Part shown: piece after piece, positions 41,760 to 49,174 of the stretch
Layout of the letters: every line of letters starts with the position of its first letter
How positions within the stretch are numbered: the stretch's first letter is position 1
Source: Alphaproteobacteria bacterium SO-S41
Lineage (GTDB): Bacteria; Pseudomonadota; Alphaproteobacteria; Micropepsales; Micropepsaceae
Assembly: GCA_019670725.1 (NCBI GenBank)
Contig: AP024629.1
Span: 3,286,001-3,350,000 of the forward strand
Reading direction: 5' to 3'
Length of the DNA: 64,000 nt
The notes under the pieces: generated by a model
Seen by the model: the letters and a program-made list of their open reading frames with translations, nothing else
Database searches by the model: none
Told to the model about the DNA's origin: nothing
Made by a program: the position numbers and the translations under genes

Positions 41760-42056
41760 ATGATCGAGATCCGCAAGACCGACGCTTTTGAAGTGTGGTT
41801 CGGCGGCCTTCGAGATGAACGGGCACGCGCTCGTATCGAGGTGCGTATTCGCCGGCTGTCACTGGGCAATCCCGGCGATGTTCGACCCGTTGGAAGCGGC
41901 GTCAGTGAATTGCGGATCGATTATGGGCCTGGCTATCGCGTGTACTACGCCCAGAAGGGCGACGTTCTGGTGATCCTGCTTTGCGGCGGCGACAAGAGCA
42001 CCCAGCGAAAAGACATCGCCGCGGCGGTGCAGATGAAACAAGAGTTGGAGGCGTAG
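41760..42056 (+). CDS. RelE/Gp49-type toxin (addiction module killer)
   Basis: A 98-residue RelE-superfamily mRNA interferase-like toxin: EVWFGGLRDERARARIEVRIRRL, GNPGDVRPVGSGVSELRIDYGPGYRVYYAQKG, VLLCGGDKSTQRKDIAAA. This is the 'killer protein' subgroup (phage Gp49-like). The ATG at 41760 lies at the predicted transcription start, so the message may be leaderless. The antidote gene starts 3 nt downstream. Confidence 0.93.
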   Translation: MIEIRKTDAFEVWFGGLRDERARARIEVRIRRLSLGNPGDVRPVGSGVSELRIDYGPGYRVYYAQKGDVLVILLCGGDKSTQRKDIAAAVQMKQELEA

Positions 42057-42059
42057 ATC

Positions 42060-42353
42060 ATGGCGCTGGCGACCACGAAATGGGACGTGACCGACTATCT
42101 CGACAGCGACGAGCGCATCGCGCTGTTCCTTGAAGCGGTGTTTGAGGATGGCGATCCCGGCCTTATCACGGCAGCTCTCGGCGATGTCGCGCGGGCCATG
42201 GGCATGACCAAGATGGCACGCAAGACCGGTCTTACGCGCGAGTCGCTCTATCGGGCACTGAGCGCCGAGGGGAAGCCGGAGTTTACCACCGTTCTGAAAG
42301 TGCTGAAGGCGTTCGGCTTGCGGCTGACGCCTGTGCCATTGGACGCGGCGTAA
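42060..42353 (+). CDS. Antitoxin, HI1420-type helix-turn-helix antidote
   Basis: A 97-residue antidote of the 'probable addiction module antidote' family: TTKWDVTDYLDSDERIALFLEAVFEDGDPGLITAALGDVARAMGMTKMARKTGLTRESLYRALSAEGKPEFTTVLKVLKAFGLRLTP. It contains a Cro-like helix-turn-helix (about 55-75). It would neutralise the toxin and bind the palindrome over the promoter. Toxin-first order is typical of this family. Confidence 0.93.
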   Translation: MALATTKWDVTDYLDSDERIALFLEAVFEDGDPGLITAALGDVARAMGMTKMARKTGLTRESLYRALSAEGKPEFTTVLKVLKAFGLRLTPVPLDAA

Positions 42354-42358
42354 CGGCC

Positions 42359-42702
42359 ATGAGCGGCGATCCGCGTCCTTGGCAGATGCGCGTGACGGGT
42401 GGGCTGAGTGCGCATTTCTTTCAGCCGGATGGGTCGAGCCGGGCGGGGACGGATTGGTCGGTCGGGCTGAAGCGCGGGGCGGAAGAGCACGCGGTGACGG
42501 TGCGCACCTGTACCGAGGACGACCTGCCGGCGAAGTTGAAGAACGACAACAAATACATGGCGCGCATGGTGTGGGTTATCTCAGCGATCTGCTGAACAAG
42601 GGCTGGGATCCCGGCGAGCAGCGGGAGCACATCATCACCGTGTGCAAGCCGTCGGTTGGCACGACGCCGGCGGCGAAGAAGCCGTTCTGGAAGTTCTGGT
42701 AG
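42359..42702 (+). pseudogene. Hypothetical gene with a frameshift
   Basis: From ATG 42359 one frame reads MSGDPRPWQMRVTGGLSAHFFQPDGSS ... LKNDNKYMARMVW and stops at 42595. The -1 frame continues the theme as GYLSDLLNKGWDPGEQREHIITVCKPSVG ... KKPFWKFW to 42702. The join near 42566-42576 implies one lost base (or two gained) in a gene that originally encoded about 114 residues. Both halves look coding and neither alone is complete. The family is not recognised. It lies 5 nt after the antitoxin stop. A sequencing error would explain it equally well. Confidence 0.6.
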
Positions 42703-42728
42703 GCGCGACGCCTTTCCGCGCCGGTAGT

Positions 42729-42837
42729 CGTCATCCTGAGGAGCGGCCGATGGGCCGCGTCTCGAAGGACGCACTCTTTATCAGTGTGCGTAGTTCGAGG
42801 CTGCGCGCGTTCCGCGCTGCGCACCTCACCATGACGG
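42729..42837. repeat. REP-C element, copy 3
   Basis: CGTCATCCTGAGGAGCGGCC ... GCGTCTCGAAGGACGCA ... GTGCGTAGTTCGAGGCTGCG ... GCACCTCACCATGACGG, closely matching the copies at 32571 and 34309. Confidence 0.87.
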
Positions 42838-42865
42838 GGAGTGGGGGTGGCGGTGCGAAGGAAGG

Positions 42866-42896
42866 CGTGGATGGTCCACCTGCGCGGACCATGACA
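42866..42896. repeat. REP-D element, half copy
   Basis: CGTGGATGGTCCACCTGCGC followed by GGACCATGACA: the right half of the element complete at 61848-61930. Confidence 0.65.
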
Positions 42897-42930
42897 TTCT
42901 GGGCGGGACGTCATTGCGATGGAGACCGCC

Positions 42931-43485
42931 ATGCCCCTGCCCGATCTCGCGCCGCCGTTGCGCATTGACGAGAGCCTGCCGTTTCATCCCGTGCGCATTG
43001 CCGTGCTGACGGTCAGCGATACGCGGGGGCTGGCGGACGACAAGTCCGGCGACATGCTGGTCGCGCGGCTGGAGGAGGCCGGGCACATTCTCGCGGCGCG
43101 GGCGCTGGTGCGGGATGATGTGGAGTTGATTCACGGGCAGGTGCGCAACTGGATTTCCGATCCGCTGATCGATGTCGTGATCTCCAGTGGCGGCACGGGG
43201 CTGACCGGCCGCGATGTCACCGTCGAGGCGTTCCGGGCGCTGTATGAGAAAGAGATCGACGGGTTCGCGGCGATCTTCCATCTCATCAGCTATATGACGA
43301 TCGGCACCTCGACACTGCAGTCGCGGGCCTGCGCCGGGCTCGCGAACGGGACCTATCTCTTCTGCCTGCCGGGCTCGACCGGCGCGGTGAAAGATGGGTG
43401 GGACCACATTCTGAAGTTCCAGCTCGACAGCCGGCACCGGCCCTGCAACTTCGTCGACATCATGCCGCGGTTGATGGAGCGGTAG
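42931..43485 (+). CDS. moaB: Molybdopterin adenylyltransferase-like MoaB
   Basis: MoaB/MogA-family enzyme that adenylates molybdopterin before Mo insertion. 184 residues from ATG 42931, which has GGAG 6 nt upstream. Motifs: VRIAVLTVSDTRGLADDKSGDML, VISSGGTGLTGRDVT (substrate loop), FCLPGSTGAVKDGWD, and the C-terminal segment SRHRPCNFVDIMPRL. These match MoaB more than MogA. Other moa genes are not in the window, so it is a solitary copy here. Confidence 0.93.
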   Translation: MPLPDLAPPLRIDESLPFHPVRIAVLTVSDTRGLADDKSGDMLVARLEEAGHILAARALVRDDVELIHGQVRNWISDPLIDVVISSGGTGLTGRDVTVEAFRALYEKEIDGFAAIFHLISYMTIGTSTLQSRACAGLANGTYLFCLPGSTGAVKDGWDHILKFQLDSRHRPCNFVDIMPRLMER

Positions 43486-43498
43486 GCGTCTCCACTAC

Positions 43499-43577
43499 TG
43501 TCATTCCCGCGCAGGCGGGAATCCACAATGTCGAGCACGGTGCTTGCGTCTGGATGCCCGCCTGCGCGGGCATGACA
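43499..43577. repeat. REP-A element, copy 3
   Basis: TGTCATTCCCGCGCAGGCGG ... TGGATGCCCGCCTGCGCGGG-CATGACA, in the gap between the converging moaB and alcohol dehydrogenase genes. Confidence 0.85.
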
Positions 43578-43590
43578 GTTTGGGTTGGGG

Positions 43591-44628
43591 TTAGGGCTGC
43601 AGCACCATTTTCAGGGCGCCGTCCTGGCGGCCGTCGAAGATGGAATAGGCCTTGGCGCCGTCGCTGAGCGGGAGGACGTGGCTGATGTAACGCTCGGGCT
43701 TCAGGCGGCCGGACTGGACGAGGGGGATGAGCTCCGGCCAGGTCTCGGGCACCGAGCAGGTCCCGATGCGGAAGGTGAGGCCGGCGGCGAAGGCGCGCTC
43801 CAGCGGGAAGGCGAAGCGCCGTTCCTGGCAGACGCCGATCACCGAGACCGTACCGCGGCGGCCGACGAGGCGGAGCGCCAGATCGACCGTGCGCTCGCCG
43901 CCAACGGCTTCGATGACGCTGTCGCACATGCGGCCCTGGGTGGCCTCGCGGATGAAGTCCTTGGCATTGGCGGGATCAACGGCGATCGCGCCGGCCTTTT
44001 CCGCGAGGGCGCGGCGTTCGGGGACGAGGTCGAGCGCGTAGACGCGCGCGGCGCCAAGAATGTAGGCGCTCTCCACAGCCATCAGGCCGATGGGCCCAAG
44101 GCCGACGACCGCGACGGTGGCGCCGGACTTGATGTCGGCATTCTTCGCGCCGAACCAGGCGGTGGCGAGCGCGTCGGTCATCATCAACGCCTGGTCGGCG
44201 GTGATGCCGGCGGGAATGCGCTGGGCGTTGTAGTCCGCGCCGGGGACGCGCACGGCCTCGGCCTGCGAGCCCTGGAGCTTGGCGCTGAGGCCGTAGCAGC
44301 CGCCGCCGTTGTTCTCGCAGGCGATGACATTGCCCGCGATGCACGAGCGGCAGGCGCCGCAGCCGACGGCGGCGGAGATCATGACCTTGTCGCCGATCTT
44401 GAGGCGCTTCACGCCGCGGCCGATCTCGACCACCTCGCCCACCGCCTCGTGGCCGACGCAGAAGCCCATGTCCTCGGAGAAGCCGTGGCCGTGATAGATG
44501 TGGAGATCGCTGCCGCAGATGGCGCAGCGGTCGACCTTGATGATGGCGTCGCCCTCGGCAGCGATGGTGGGATCGTCCATCGACTCGCAGCGAATGTCGC
44601 GGGCGCCGTAGTAACGGAGGGCTTTCAT
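43591..44628 (-). CDS. Zinc-dependent alcohol dehydrogenase
   Basis: Medium-chain dehydrogenase of 345 residues. Catalytic zinc: CAICGSDLHIYHGHG and GHEAVGEV (Cys about 35, His and Glu about 60). Structural zinc: CGACRSCIAGNVIAC (four-Cys loop, about 90-104). NAD(P) motif VAVVGLGPIGLMAVESA near 170. The substrate is not evident; the overall pattern is that of 'S-(hydroxymethyl)glutathione/alcohol dehydrogenase-like' members used for various alcohols. It converges on moaB over a repeat. Confidence 0.93.
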   Translation of the reverse strand: MKALRYYGARDIRCESMDDPTIAAEGDAIIKVDRCAICGSDLHIYHGHGFSEDMGFCVGHEAVGEVVEIGRGVKRLKIGDKVMISAAVGCGACRSCIAGNVIACENNGGGCYGLSAKLQGSQAEAVRVPGADYNAQRIPAGITADQALMMTDALATAWFGAKNADIKSGATVAVVGLGPIGLMAVESAYILGAARVYALDLVPERRALAEKAGAIAVDPANAKDFIREATQGRMCDSVIEAVGGERTVDLALRLVGRRGTVSVIGVCQERRFAFPLERAFAAGLTFRIGTCSVPETWPELIPLVQSGRLKPERYISHVLPLSDGAKAYSIFDGRQDGALKMVLQP

Positions 44629-44699
44629 GACGTTTCCTGATTATTTTTCACGCGTCATTTGCCCCGGACGGGACAGCGCGCGCAACGGCGACGCCGGCG

Positions 44700-45368
44700 T
44701 CAGCTATAGCGGCGGGCGAGGCGTTCGGGGCTGACCCCGAGCGTCACGAGCGCAAGCAGCGGCAGCGAGACTTCGGGGCGATAGCGGGCGCTCGCCTTGA
44801 TCGCGCGTGAGGTGAGGCGCGCGAGGCCGGAGCGGCCGGCATCGCGCTTCAGGCGGGTGACGAAATCGACATCGTCGAGGACGGGCAGGTCCTTGTAGCC
44901 GCCGAGCCGTTCATATTGCGACTTGGCGATCAGCAGGCCCTGGTCGCCATAGGGCAGCGCCAGCACCTTGTTGCGCAGGCGCGTCGCGAATTCGGTGCGG
45001 CGGGCCGCCCAGCGTTTGTCGTCGAGTGCGAAGCGGAAGGTCGCGGCGCGGGCTTCGTCGCCCTGGCGGACGAAATTATAGGCCTCGCCGTCCCAGCCAG
45101 GTTCGAGCGCGGTGTCGGCGCGGAGGAAAAGGAGCCACGGCCCCTTGGCCGCACGGGCGCCGGCATCGAGCAGCCCGCCGCGGGCGGCGTCGGCCTTCAC
45201 GATGGTGCAGCCGGCATCCTCGGCAATCGTCAGCGTCAGGTCCGTCGAGCCGCCGTCGGCGATGACGACGTCGCGCACGAGGCCGCGCATCGCCGCCTCA
45301 AGCAGGCTCGACAGCGTACGGACCAGCCCGCTTTCCGCGTTCTGCGTGGGAATGACGACCGAGATCAT
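44700..45368 (-). CDS. Family 2 glycosyltransferase (TIGR04283-like)
   Basis: A 222-residue GT-A enzyme: MISVVIPTQNAESGLVRTLSSL, VIADGGSTDLTLTIAED, WLLFLRADTALEPGW (D-x-D-like), and LPYGDQGLLIAKSQYERLGGYKDLPVLDDVDFVTRLKR, the last being typical of the rSAM/selenodomain-associated GT2 group. It has no clear membrane segments. The acceptor is unknown. It stands alone between an alcohol dehydrogenase and a small membrane protein gene. Confidence 0.85.
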   Translation of the reverse strand: MISVVIPTQNAESGLVRTLSSLLEAAMRGLVRDVVIADGGSTDLTLTIAEDAGCTIVKADAARGGLLDAGARAAKGPWLLFLRADTALEPGWDGEAYNFVRQGDEARAATFRFALDDKRWAARRTEFATRLRNKVLALPYGDQGLLIAKSQYERLGGYKDLPVLDDVDFVTRLKRDAGRSGLARLTSRAIKASARYRPEVSLPLLALVTLGVSPERLARRYS

Positions 45369-45410
45369 GGGCGGACATCATGCCGCACCCGCCCGGCCGT
45401 TATCAACAGG

Positions 45411-45599
45411 TCAGCGGCGGCGCGAATAGAAGATGACGATCAGGCCGACGACCGCGGTGGCCGAGCCGATATAGGTCCACTTCATGTCCTGGAGCATGAA
45501 GCTGGTCTTGGGCCACATGATCCAGCCCATGCCCTGGCAGGCCCAGAGCGCGCCCGAGAGGAAGATCAGGATACCGACGATCAGCAGTGCCGTTTTCAT
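45411..45599 (-). CDS. Small two-helix membrane protein
   Basis: A 62-residue protein from ATG 45599 (MKTALLIVGILIFLSGALWACQGMGWIMWPKTSFMLQDMKWTYIGSATAVVGLIVIFYSRRR). It has two membrane helices (about 3-22 and 45-58) with a short Trp/Met loop, and a positively charged C-terminus. An ATG two codons upstream is also possible (GGGGGAC before it). The family pattern (ALWxxQGxGxI...SFM) is common but uncharacterised. Function unknown. Confidence 0.82.
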   Translation of the reverse strand: MKTALLIVGILIFLSGALWACQGMGWIMWPKTSFMLQDMKWTYIGSATAVVGLIVIFYSRRR

Positions 45600-45676
45600 G
45601 GACATGTCCCCCGCGGGCATCCCTTGGCGGCGCCCTGCCCGCGCAGCCTAGCAGGTTTCGCGCGGAGGGCACGGCC

Positions 45677-46431
45677 TCATGCGGCGGCGGGTCTGGGGCG
45701 CGAGGTCGCGACGATGAGGAGGACGAGGATGCCGAGCAGGACGGCCGAGGACCCGACCGTGCCGAGATCGAGGCCGCCTTTATCCGGCGTCTGGTCAGGA
45801 GGTCGCCCATGGTCGCCCCGAACGGGCGGGTGAGGACGAAGGCCGCCCAGAAGAGCGCGGTGCGGGAGATCGTGGTCGTGACATAGCAGAGCACGATGAG
45901 CGCCAGCGCGCCGGTGATAATGAGGTTGGAATAGAGAAAGCCGAGGCCAGAGGAGTCCGCCAGGAAATCGCCGACGGCGGTGCCCAGCGTGTTCGAGACG
46001 AGGATGGCCGACCAGTAGAAGATCTCCGACGTGCGGTCTGTGATGCGATTGACCGACAGCGACCCCGTGGTGAGCCGCCAGACGATCAGCACCAGGACCA
46101 GCAGCGAGACGAGGATCGCCGAGCCCGTCGCGTAGCCGAGCTCGAGCGTGCGATCCATGAAGTCCGAAATGGTCGTGCCCGCCGTGCTCGTGGCGAGGAC
46201 GACGGTCCAGTAGAGGAAGGGATGGAAGCGGCTGGCCGCGAGCTGCGCGGTGAGCGCCACGGCGAAGATGCCGATCAGGATAAGTGAGCTGGCGGCATAG
46301 CCGACATTCATTGTCATGGAGAGCATGTCGCCGCCGGTCTCGCCCACGGTGGTGGCGCAGATCTTCATGACCCAGAAGGCCACGGTAACGGCGGCGACCT
46401 TGTTGGCGGTGGCGGCGTGGTCGGCGGTCAT
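45677..46431 (-). pseudogene. COG4705-type membrane protein with a one-base deletion
   Basis: From ATG 46431 (MTADHAATANKVAAVTVAFWVMKICATTVGETGGD) the frame encodes the usual six or seven membrane helices of COG4705 proteins (SLILIGIFAVALTAQLAA, FLYWTVVLATSTAGTTISDF and others) to GATMGDLLT. There it shifts: the neighbouring frame resumes with QTPDKGGLDLGTVGSSAVLLGILVLLIVAT and ends at 45677. Restoring one A near 45791-45796 (ACC-AG-ACG to ACC-AAG-ACG) joins the halves into the expected family C-terminus. An in-frame ATG at 46452 is an alternative start. The gene may be newly broken, or the base may be missing by sequencing error. Confidence 0.75.
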
Positions 46432-46558
46432 GACAATCCCAAAGCTGCGCATCGCAGGCTGTCACATCTAGCGGCGGCTTTGTGTGCCGTTCATTACCGG
46501 CCCGGAACTATCCCCGTGAATTCGCGTTAACCATGATCTTGTGCATCTTAACCCAAAA

Positions 46559-46573
46559 GTTCTTGCTTTGTTC
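46559..46573 (+). promoter_or_regulatory. LexA box (GTTC-N7-GTTC)
   Basis: GTTC (46559-46562), 7 nt, GTTC (46570-46573): an exact match to the alphaproteobacterial SOS box. It lies 23 nt upstream of the radical SAM start at 46597, overlapping the likely promoter region. Confidence 0.72.
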
Positions 46574-46596
46574 TCACATGAGATTAATGTCTCTGC

Positions 46597-47706
46597 ATGA
46601 ACGCTCGTAACGCCCACCGCGATACGCCCGGCCCCATCCCCGCCCCGCTCAAGGGCCGCGGCGCAGTGACCAATGGGGATGGGCGTTATGAGCGCTTCAG
46701 CCATGTGAAAGAAGACGACAGCTGGGGCATCCTCGACGAGGAGCTGCCGCCGGTTAAGACGACGGTGCTGTACGACGCGACGCGTTCGATCATCGCGCGA
46801 AATTCCTCGCCCGACCTCTCCTTCGACCGCTCGATCAATCCCTATCGGGGCTGCGAGCATGGCTGCGTCTACTGCTTCGCGCGGCCGACCCATGCCTATC
46901 TCGGCTTCTCGCCGGGGCTGGATTTCGAGACGCGGATCCTGCTGAAGCCGAAGGCGGCCGAACTGCTGGAGGCCGAACTCGCGGACCCCAAATACGTGCC
47001 GCGGGTGATCGCGCTCGGGACCAATACCGATCCCTACCAGCCGCTGGAGAAGATGCACCGCATCACCCGCTCGGTGCTGGAGGTGCTGGCACGGCACAAC
47101 CACCCCGTGGCGATCGTCACCAAGTCGCATCTGGTGACGCGCGATATCGACATCCTGGCGCCGATGGCGGCGAAGGGGCTCGCCAAGGTGGCGCTGTCGA
47201 TCACGACGCTGGACCCCAAGCTTGCGCGGATGATGGAGCCGCGCGCCGCAAGCCCGGCGAAACGGCTGGACGCGATCCGCGCGCTCACCCGCGCCGGCAT
47301 TCCCGCCGCGGTCATGACGGCGCCGCTGATCCCGGCGCTGAACGACATGGAGATGGAGAAGATTCTCGCCGCCGCCGCGGAGGCCGGGGCGCAGTCGGCG
47401 GGCTATGTCGTGCTGCGCCTGCCGCTGGAGATCAAGGATCTCTTCCGCGAATGGCTGGAGGCGCATGTGCCCGACAAGGCCGCCCATGTGATGGCGCTGG
47501 TGCGCGGCATGCGCGGCGGCAAGGACTATGACAGCGAATGGGGCCTGCGGCAGCGTGGCACCGGGCCCTACGCGCAGCTCATCGGCCAGCGCTTCAGGGT
47601 GGCGACGCGGAAGCTCGGGATGAACGCCCAGCGCTTCCCGATGGATGTGACGCAGTTCTTCAGGCCGGGCCGCACGGGCCAGCCGCAGCAATTGAGGCTG
47701 TTCTGA
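46597..47706 (+). CDS. PA0069-family radical SAM protein
   Basis: Radical SAM enzyme of the Rv2578c/PA0069 type (COG1533, SplB-related), 369 residues. The 4Fe-4S motif is CEHGCVYCFARPTHAYLG (CxxxCxYC, about 89-96). NPYRGCEHGC before it and ALGTNTDPYQPLEKMHRITR after it are family marks. Homologues share the core of spore photoproduct lyase, and a role in repair or nucleic-acid modification has been suggested but is not proven. A LexA box directly upstream supports an SOS link. It is followed by rnhB, with overlapping stop and start (TGATG). Confidence 0.92.
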   Translation: MNARNAHRDTPGPIPAPLKGRGAVTNGDGRYERFSHVKEDDSWGILDEELPPVKTTVLYDATRSIIARNSSPDLSFDRSINPYRGCEHGCVYCFARPTHAYLGFSPGLDFETRILLKPKAAELLEAELADPKYVPRVIALGTNTDPYQPLEKMHRITRSVLEVLARHNHPVAIVTKSHLVTRDIDILAPMAAKGLAKVALSITTLDPKLARMMEPRAASPAKRLDAIRALTRAGIPAAVMTAPLIPALNDMEMEKILAAAAEAGAQSAGYVVLRLPLEIKDLFREWLEAHVPDKAAHVMALVRGMRGGKDYDSEWGLRQRGTGPYAQLIGQRFRVATRKLGMNAQRFPMDVTQFFRPGRTGQPQQLRLF

Positions 47707-48485
47707 TGCGGGTGGCGATGGCGATGCAGCCGGCGGCGATGCTCGTGCCGATTGCGGCGAATCAGGTATGGGTGCGGCCCATGGCGCGCGCCCTCAAACG
47801 GACGCAGGCCGTTATTGCGCCCGATTTCGGGGTGGACGGACCTGATTTTTCCGCGGAGCGGGCGGTGGCGGCGCTCTATGGCCTGCCGGTGGCCGGAATC
47901 GACGAGGCGGGGCGCGGTCCCTGGGCGGGTCCGGTGGTCGCCGCGGCGGCGATCCTCGATCTCTCCAGGCCGCCCATCGAAGGGCTGAACGATTCCAAGA
48001 AGCTGACCGAGGCGCAGCGCGAGCATCTGTTCGAGGTGATCTCGAACGAGGCGATCGCCTTTGGCGTCGGCGTCGCGACCCATGCCGAGATCGACGAGAT
48101 CAATATCCGGCGCGCCACCCATCTGGCGATGGTGCGCGCGGTCGAGGCGCTGGGACTGGGCGGCGTCCGGCCGAGCGCGGCGCTGGTCGACGGCGACGAC
48201 CCGCCGGCGCTGGACATTCCCACACGCGCGCTGGTGCGCGGCGACGGCTCGTCCTACTCGATCGCCGCCGCCTCGATCCTCGCCAAGGTGACGCGCGACC
48301 GGCTGATGGTGGCGATGGATGCCCAGTATCCGGGCTACGGCTTCGCCCGCCACAAGGGCTACGGCACCGCCCATCATGCCGAGGCGCTGCTGCGGCTCGG
48401 CTGCTGCCCCATCCACCGGCTGACCTTCGCGCCGTGCCGGTCGGTCGGCCAGGGCCTGGACCAGCCGGGCGGACCGGGCGTCTAG
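47706..48485 (+). CDS. rnhB: Ribonuclease HII
   Basis: RNase HII removes ribonucleotides from DNA. Motifs: VAGIDEAGRGPWAGPVVAAA (first catalytic Asp-Glu), LNDSKKLTEAQRE, ALVDGDDPPAL, SIAAASILAKVTRDRLM, and KGYGTAHHAEAL near the end. 259 residues from ATG 47706, which overlaps the stop of the radical SAM gene and has GAGG upstream. The first 25 residues are not conserved; ATG 47781 (MARALKRTQ, 234 aa) is an alternative. rnhB next to ccrM is a known alphaproteobacterial arrangement, here separated by MarR and DUF1398 genes. Confidence 0.96.
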   Translation: MRVAMAMQPAAMLVPIAANQVWVRPMARALKRTQAVIAPDFGVDGPDFSAERAVAALYGLPVAGIDEAGRGPWAGPVVAAAAILDLSRPPIEGLNDSKKLTEAQREHLFEVISNEAIAFGVGVATHAEIDEINIRRATHLAMVRAVEALGLGGVRPSAALVDGDDPPALDIPTRALVRGDGSSYSIAAASILAKVTRDRLMVAMDAQYPGYGFARHKGYGTAHHAEALLRLGCCPIHRLTFAPCRSVGQGLDQPGGPGV

Positions 48486-48569
48486 CCAAGGTCTTCCTCA
48501 TGGCCGCCCTCGAGGCGGCCGTCCGTTTTGGCGGCAGTGCCGGTCATTCGATTTGCGGCGTCCCTGCTT

Positions 48570-48647
48570 TGTCATGCCCGCGACGGCGGGACTTCATGGG
48601 TGACCGACCGTGTTGGCGCATGGATGCCCGCCTGCGCGGGCATGACA
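48570..48647. repeat. REP-A element, copy 4
   Basis: TGTCATGCCCGCGACGGCGG ... TGGATGCCCGCCTGCGCGGG-CATGACA. In the space between the converging rnhB and DUF1398 genes, just before a REP-B copy. Confidence 0.85.
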
Positions 48648-48694
48648 GTGCGTAAATGAGGTTTGCGTCGCGTTCGATCCTGATGGGCCTCGGA

Positions 48695-48736
48695 CATGGG
48701 TCCTCGGGTTCCGCTACGCGGCCCCGAGGATAACGG
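48695..48736. repeat. REP-B element, copy 4
   Basis: CATGGGTCCTCGGGTTCCGC ... GGCCCCGAGGATAACGG, one or two bases different from the copy at 32506. Confidence 0.8.
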
Positions 48737-48743
48737 CTCTCTT

Positions 48744-49148
48744 TTATGAGCCCGGGAAGTGTTCGGTGTGGGTTGCGCCGGAGCGGCCGAAATAGACCGC
48801 GCGGCGGCCGGGGAAGGAGACGAGGTAGCCGGCGCAGCCTGCCGCCTTCGCCTTCGCGCAGAACCCCTTATAGGTGTAGCCGGGCGCGAGGGTCTGGGCT
48901 TCGTGGATGGCGGCCTTCAGCGCGTCGGCGTCGAAGGCCGGGGCGACGGGGGTCGCGGTGTGGTGGGTTTCGAACTGCACGCTGTCGTCGTCGGGCCGGT
49001 AATAGGTCGCGGTCTCGCGGCGGTAGTCGATGGCGTAGCCCTCGAAGCCGGTCTCCAGCAGTTTGCCGATGATTTCGGGGAAGGTGAGCGTGCCGCGCTC
49101 GGCCGCCCACATGGCGTGGAGCGCGACGTTCTGAAGGTCGGCGTTCAT
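48744..49148 (-). CDS. DUF1398 protein
   Basis: A 134-residue cytoplasmic protein of the DUF1398 family: FPEIIGKLLETGFEGYAIDYRRETATYY, VAPAFDADALKAAIHEAQ, YTYKGFCAKAKAAGCAGYLVSFPGRRAVYFGRSG. The repeated DYR..TATYY and AGYLVSF..R.A.YFGR.G pattern is diagnostic. Related phage envelope-type annotations exist but no function is proven. It starts 26 nt after the MarR gene and is probably cotranscribed with it from the operator-bearing promoter at 49.65 kb. Confidence 0.85.
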   Translation of the reverse strand: MNADLQNVALHAMWAAERGTLTFPEIIGKLLETGFEGYAIDYRRETATYYRPDDDSVQFETHHTATPVAPAFDADALKAAIHEAQTLAPGYTYKGFCAKAKAAGCAGYLVSFPGRRAVYFGRSGATHTEHFPGS

Positions 49149-49174
49149 GGGCAGGTCCTATAGGTTCCGTAGAG

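Noticed and set aside
42566-42595. Programmed ribosomal frameshift in the gene at 42359
   Set aside because: No X-XXY-YYZ slippery site or stable downstream structure is evident; a simple base loss explains it better.
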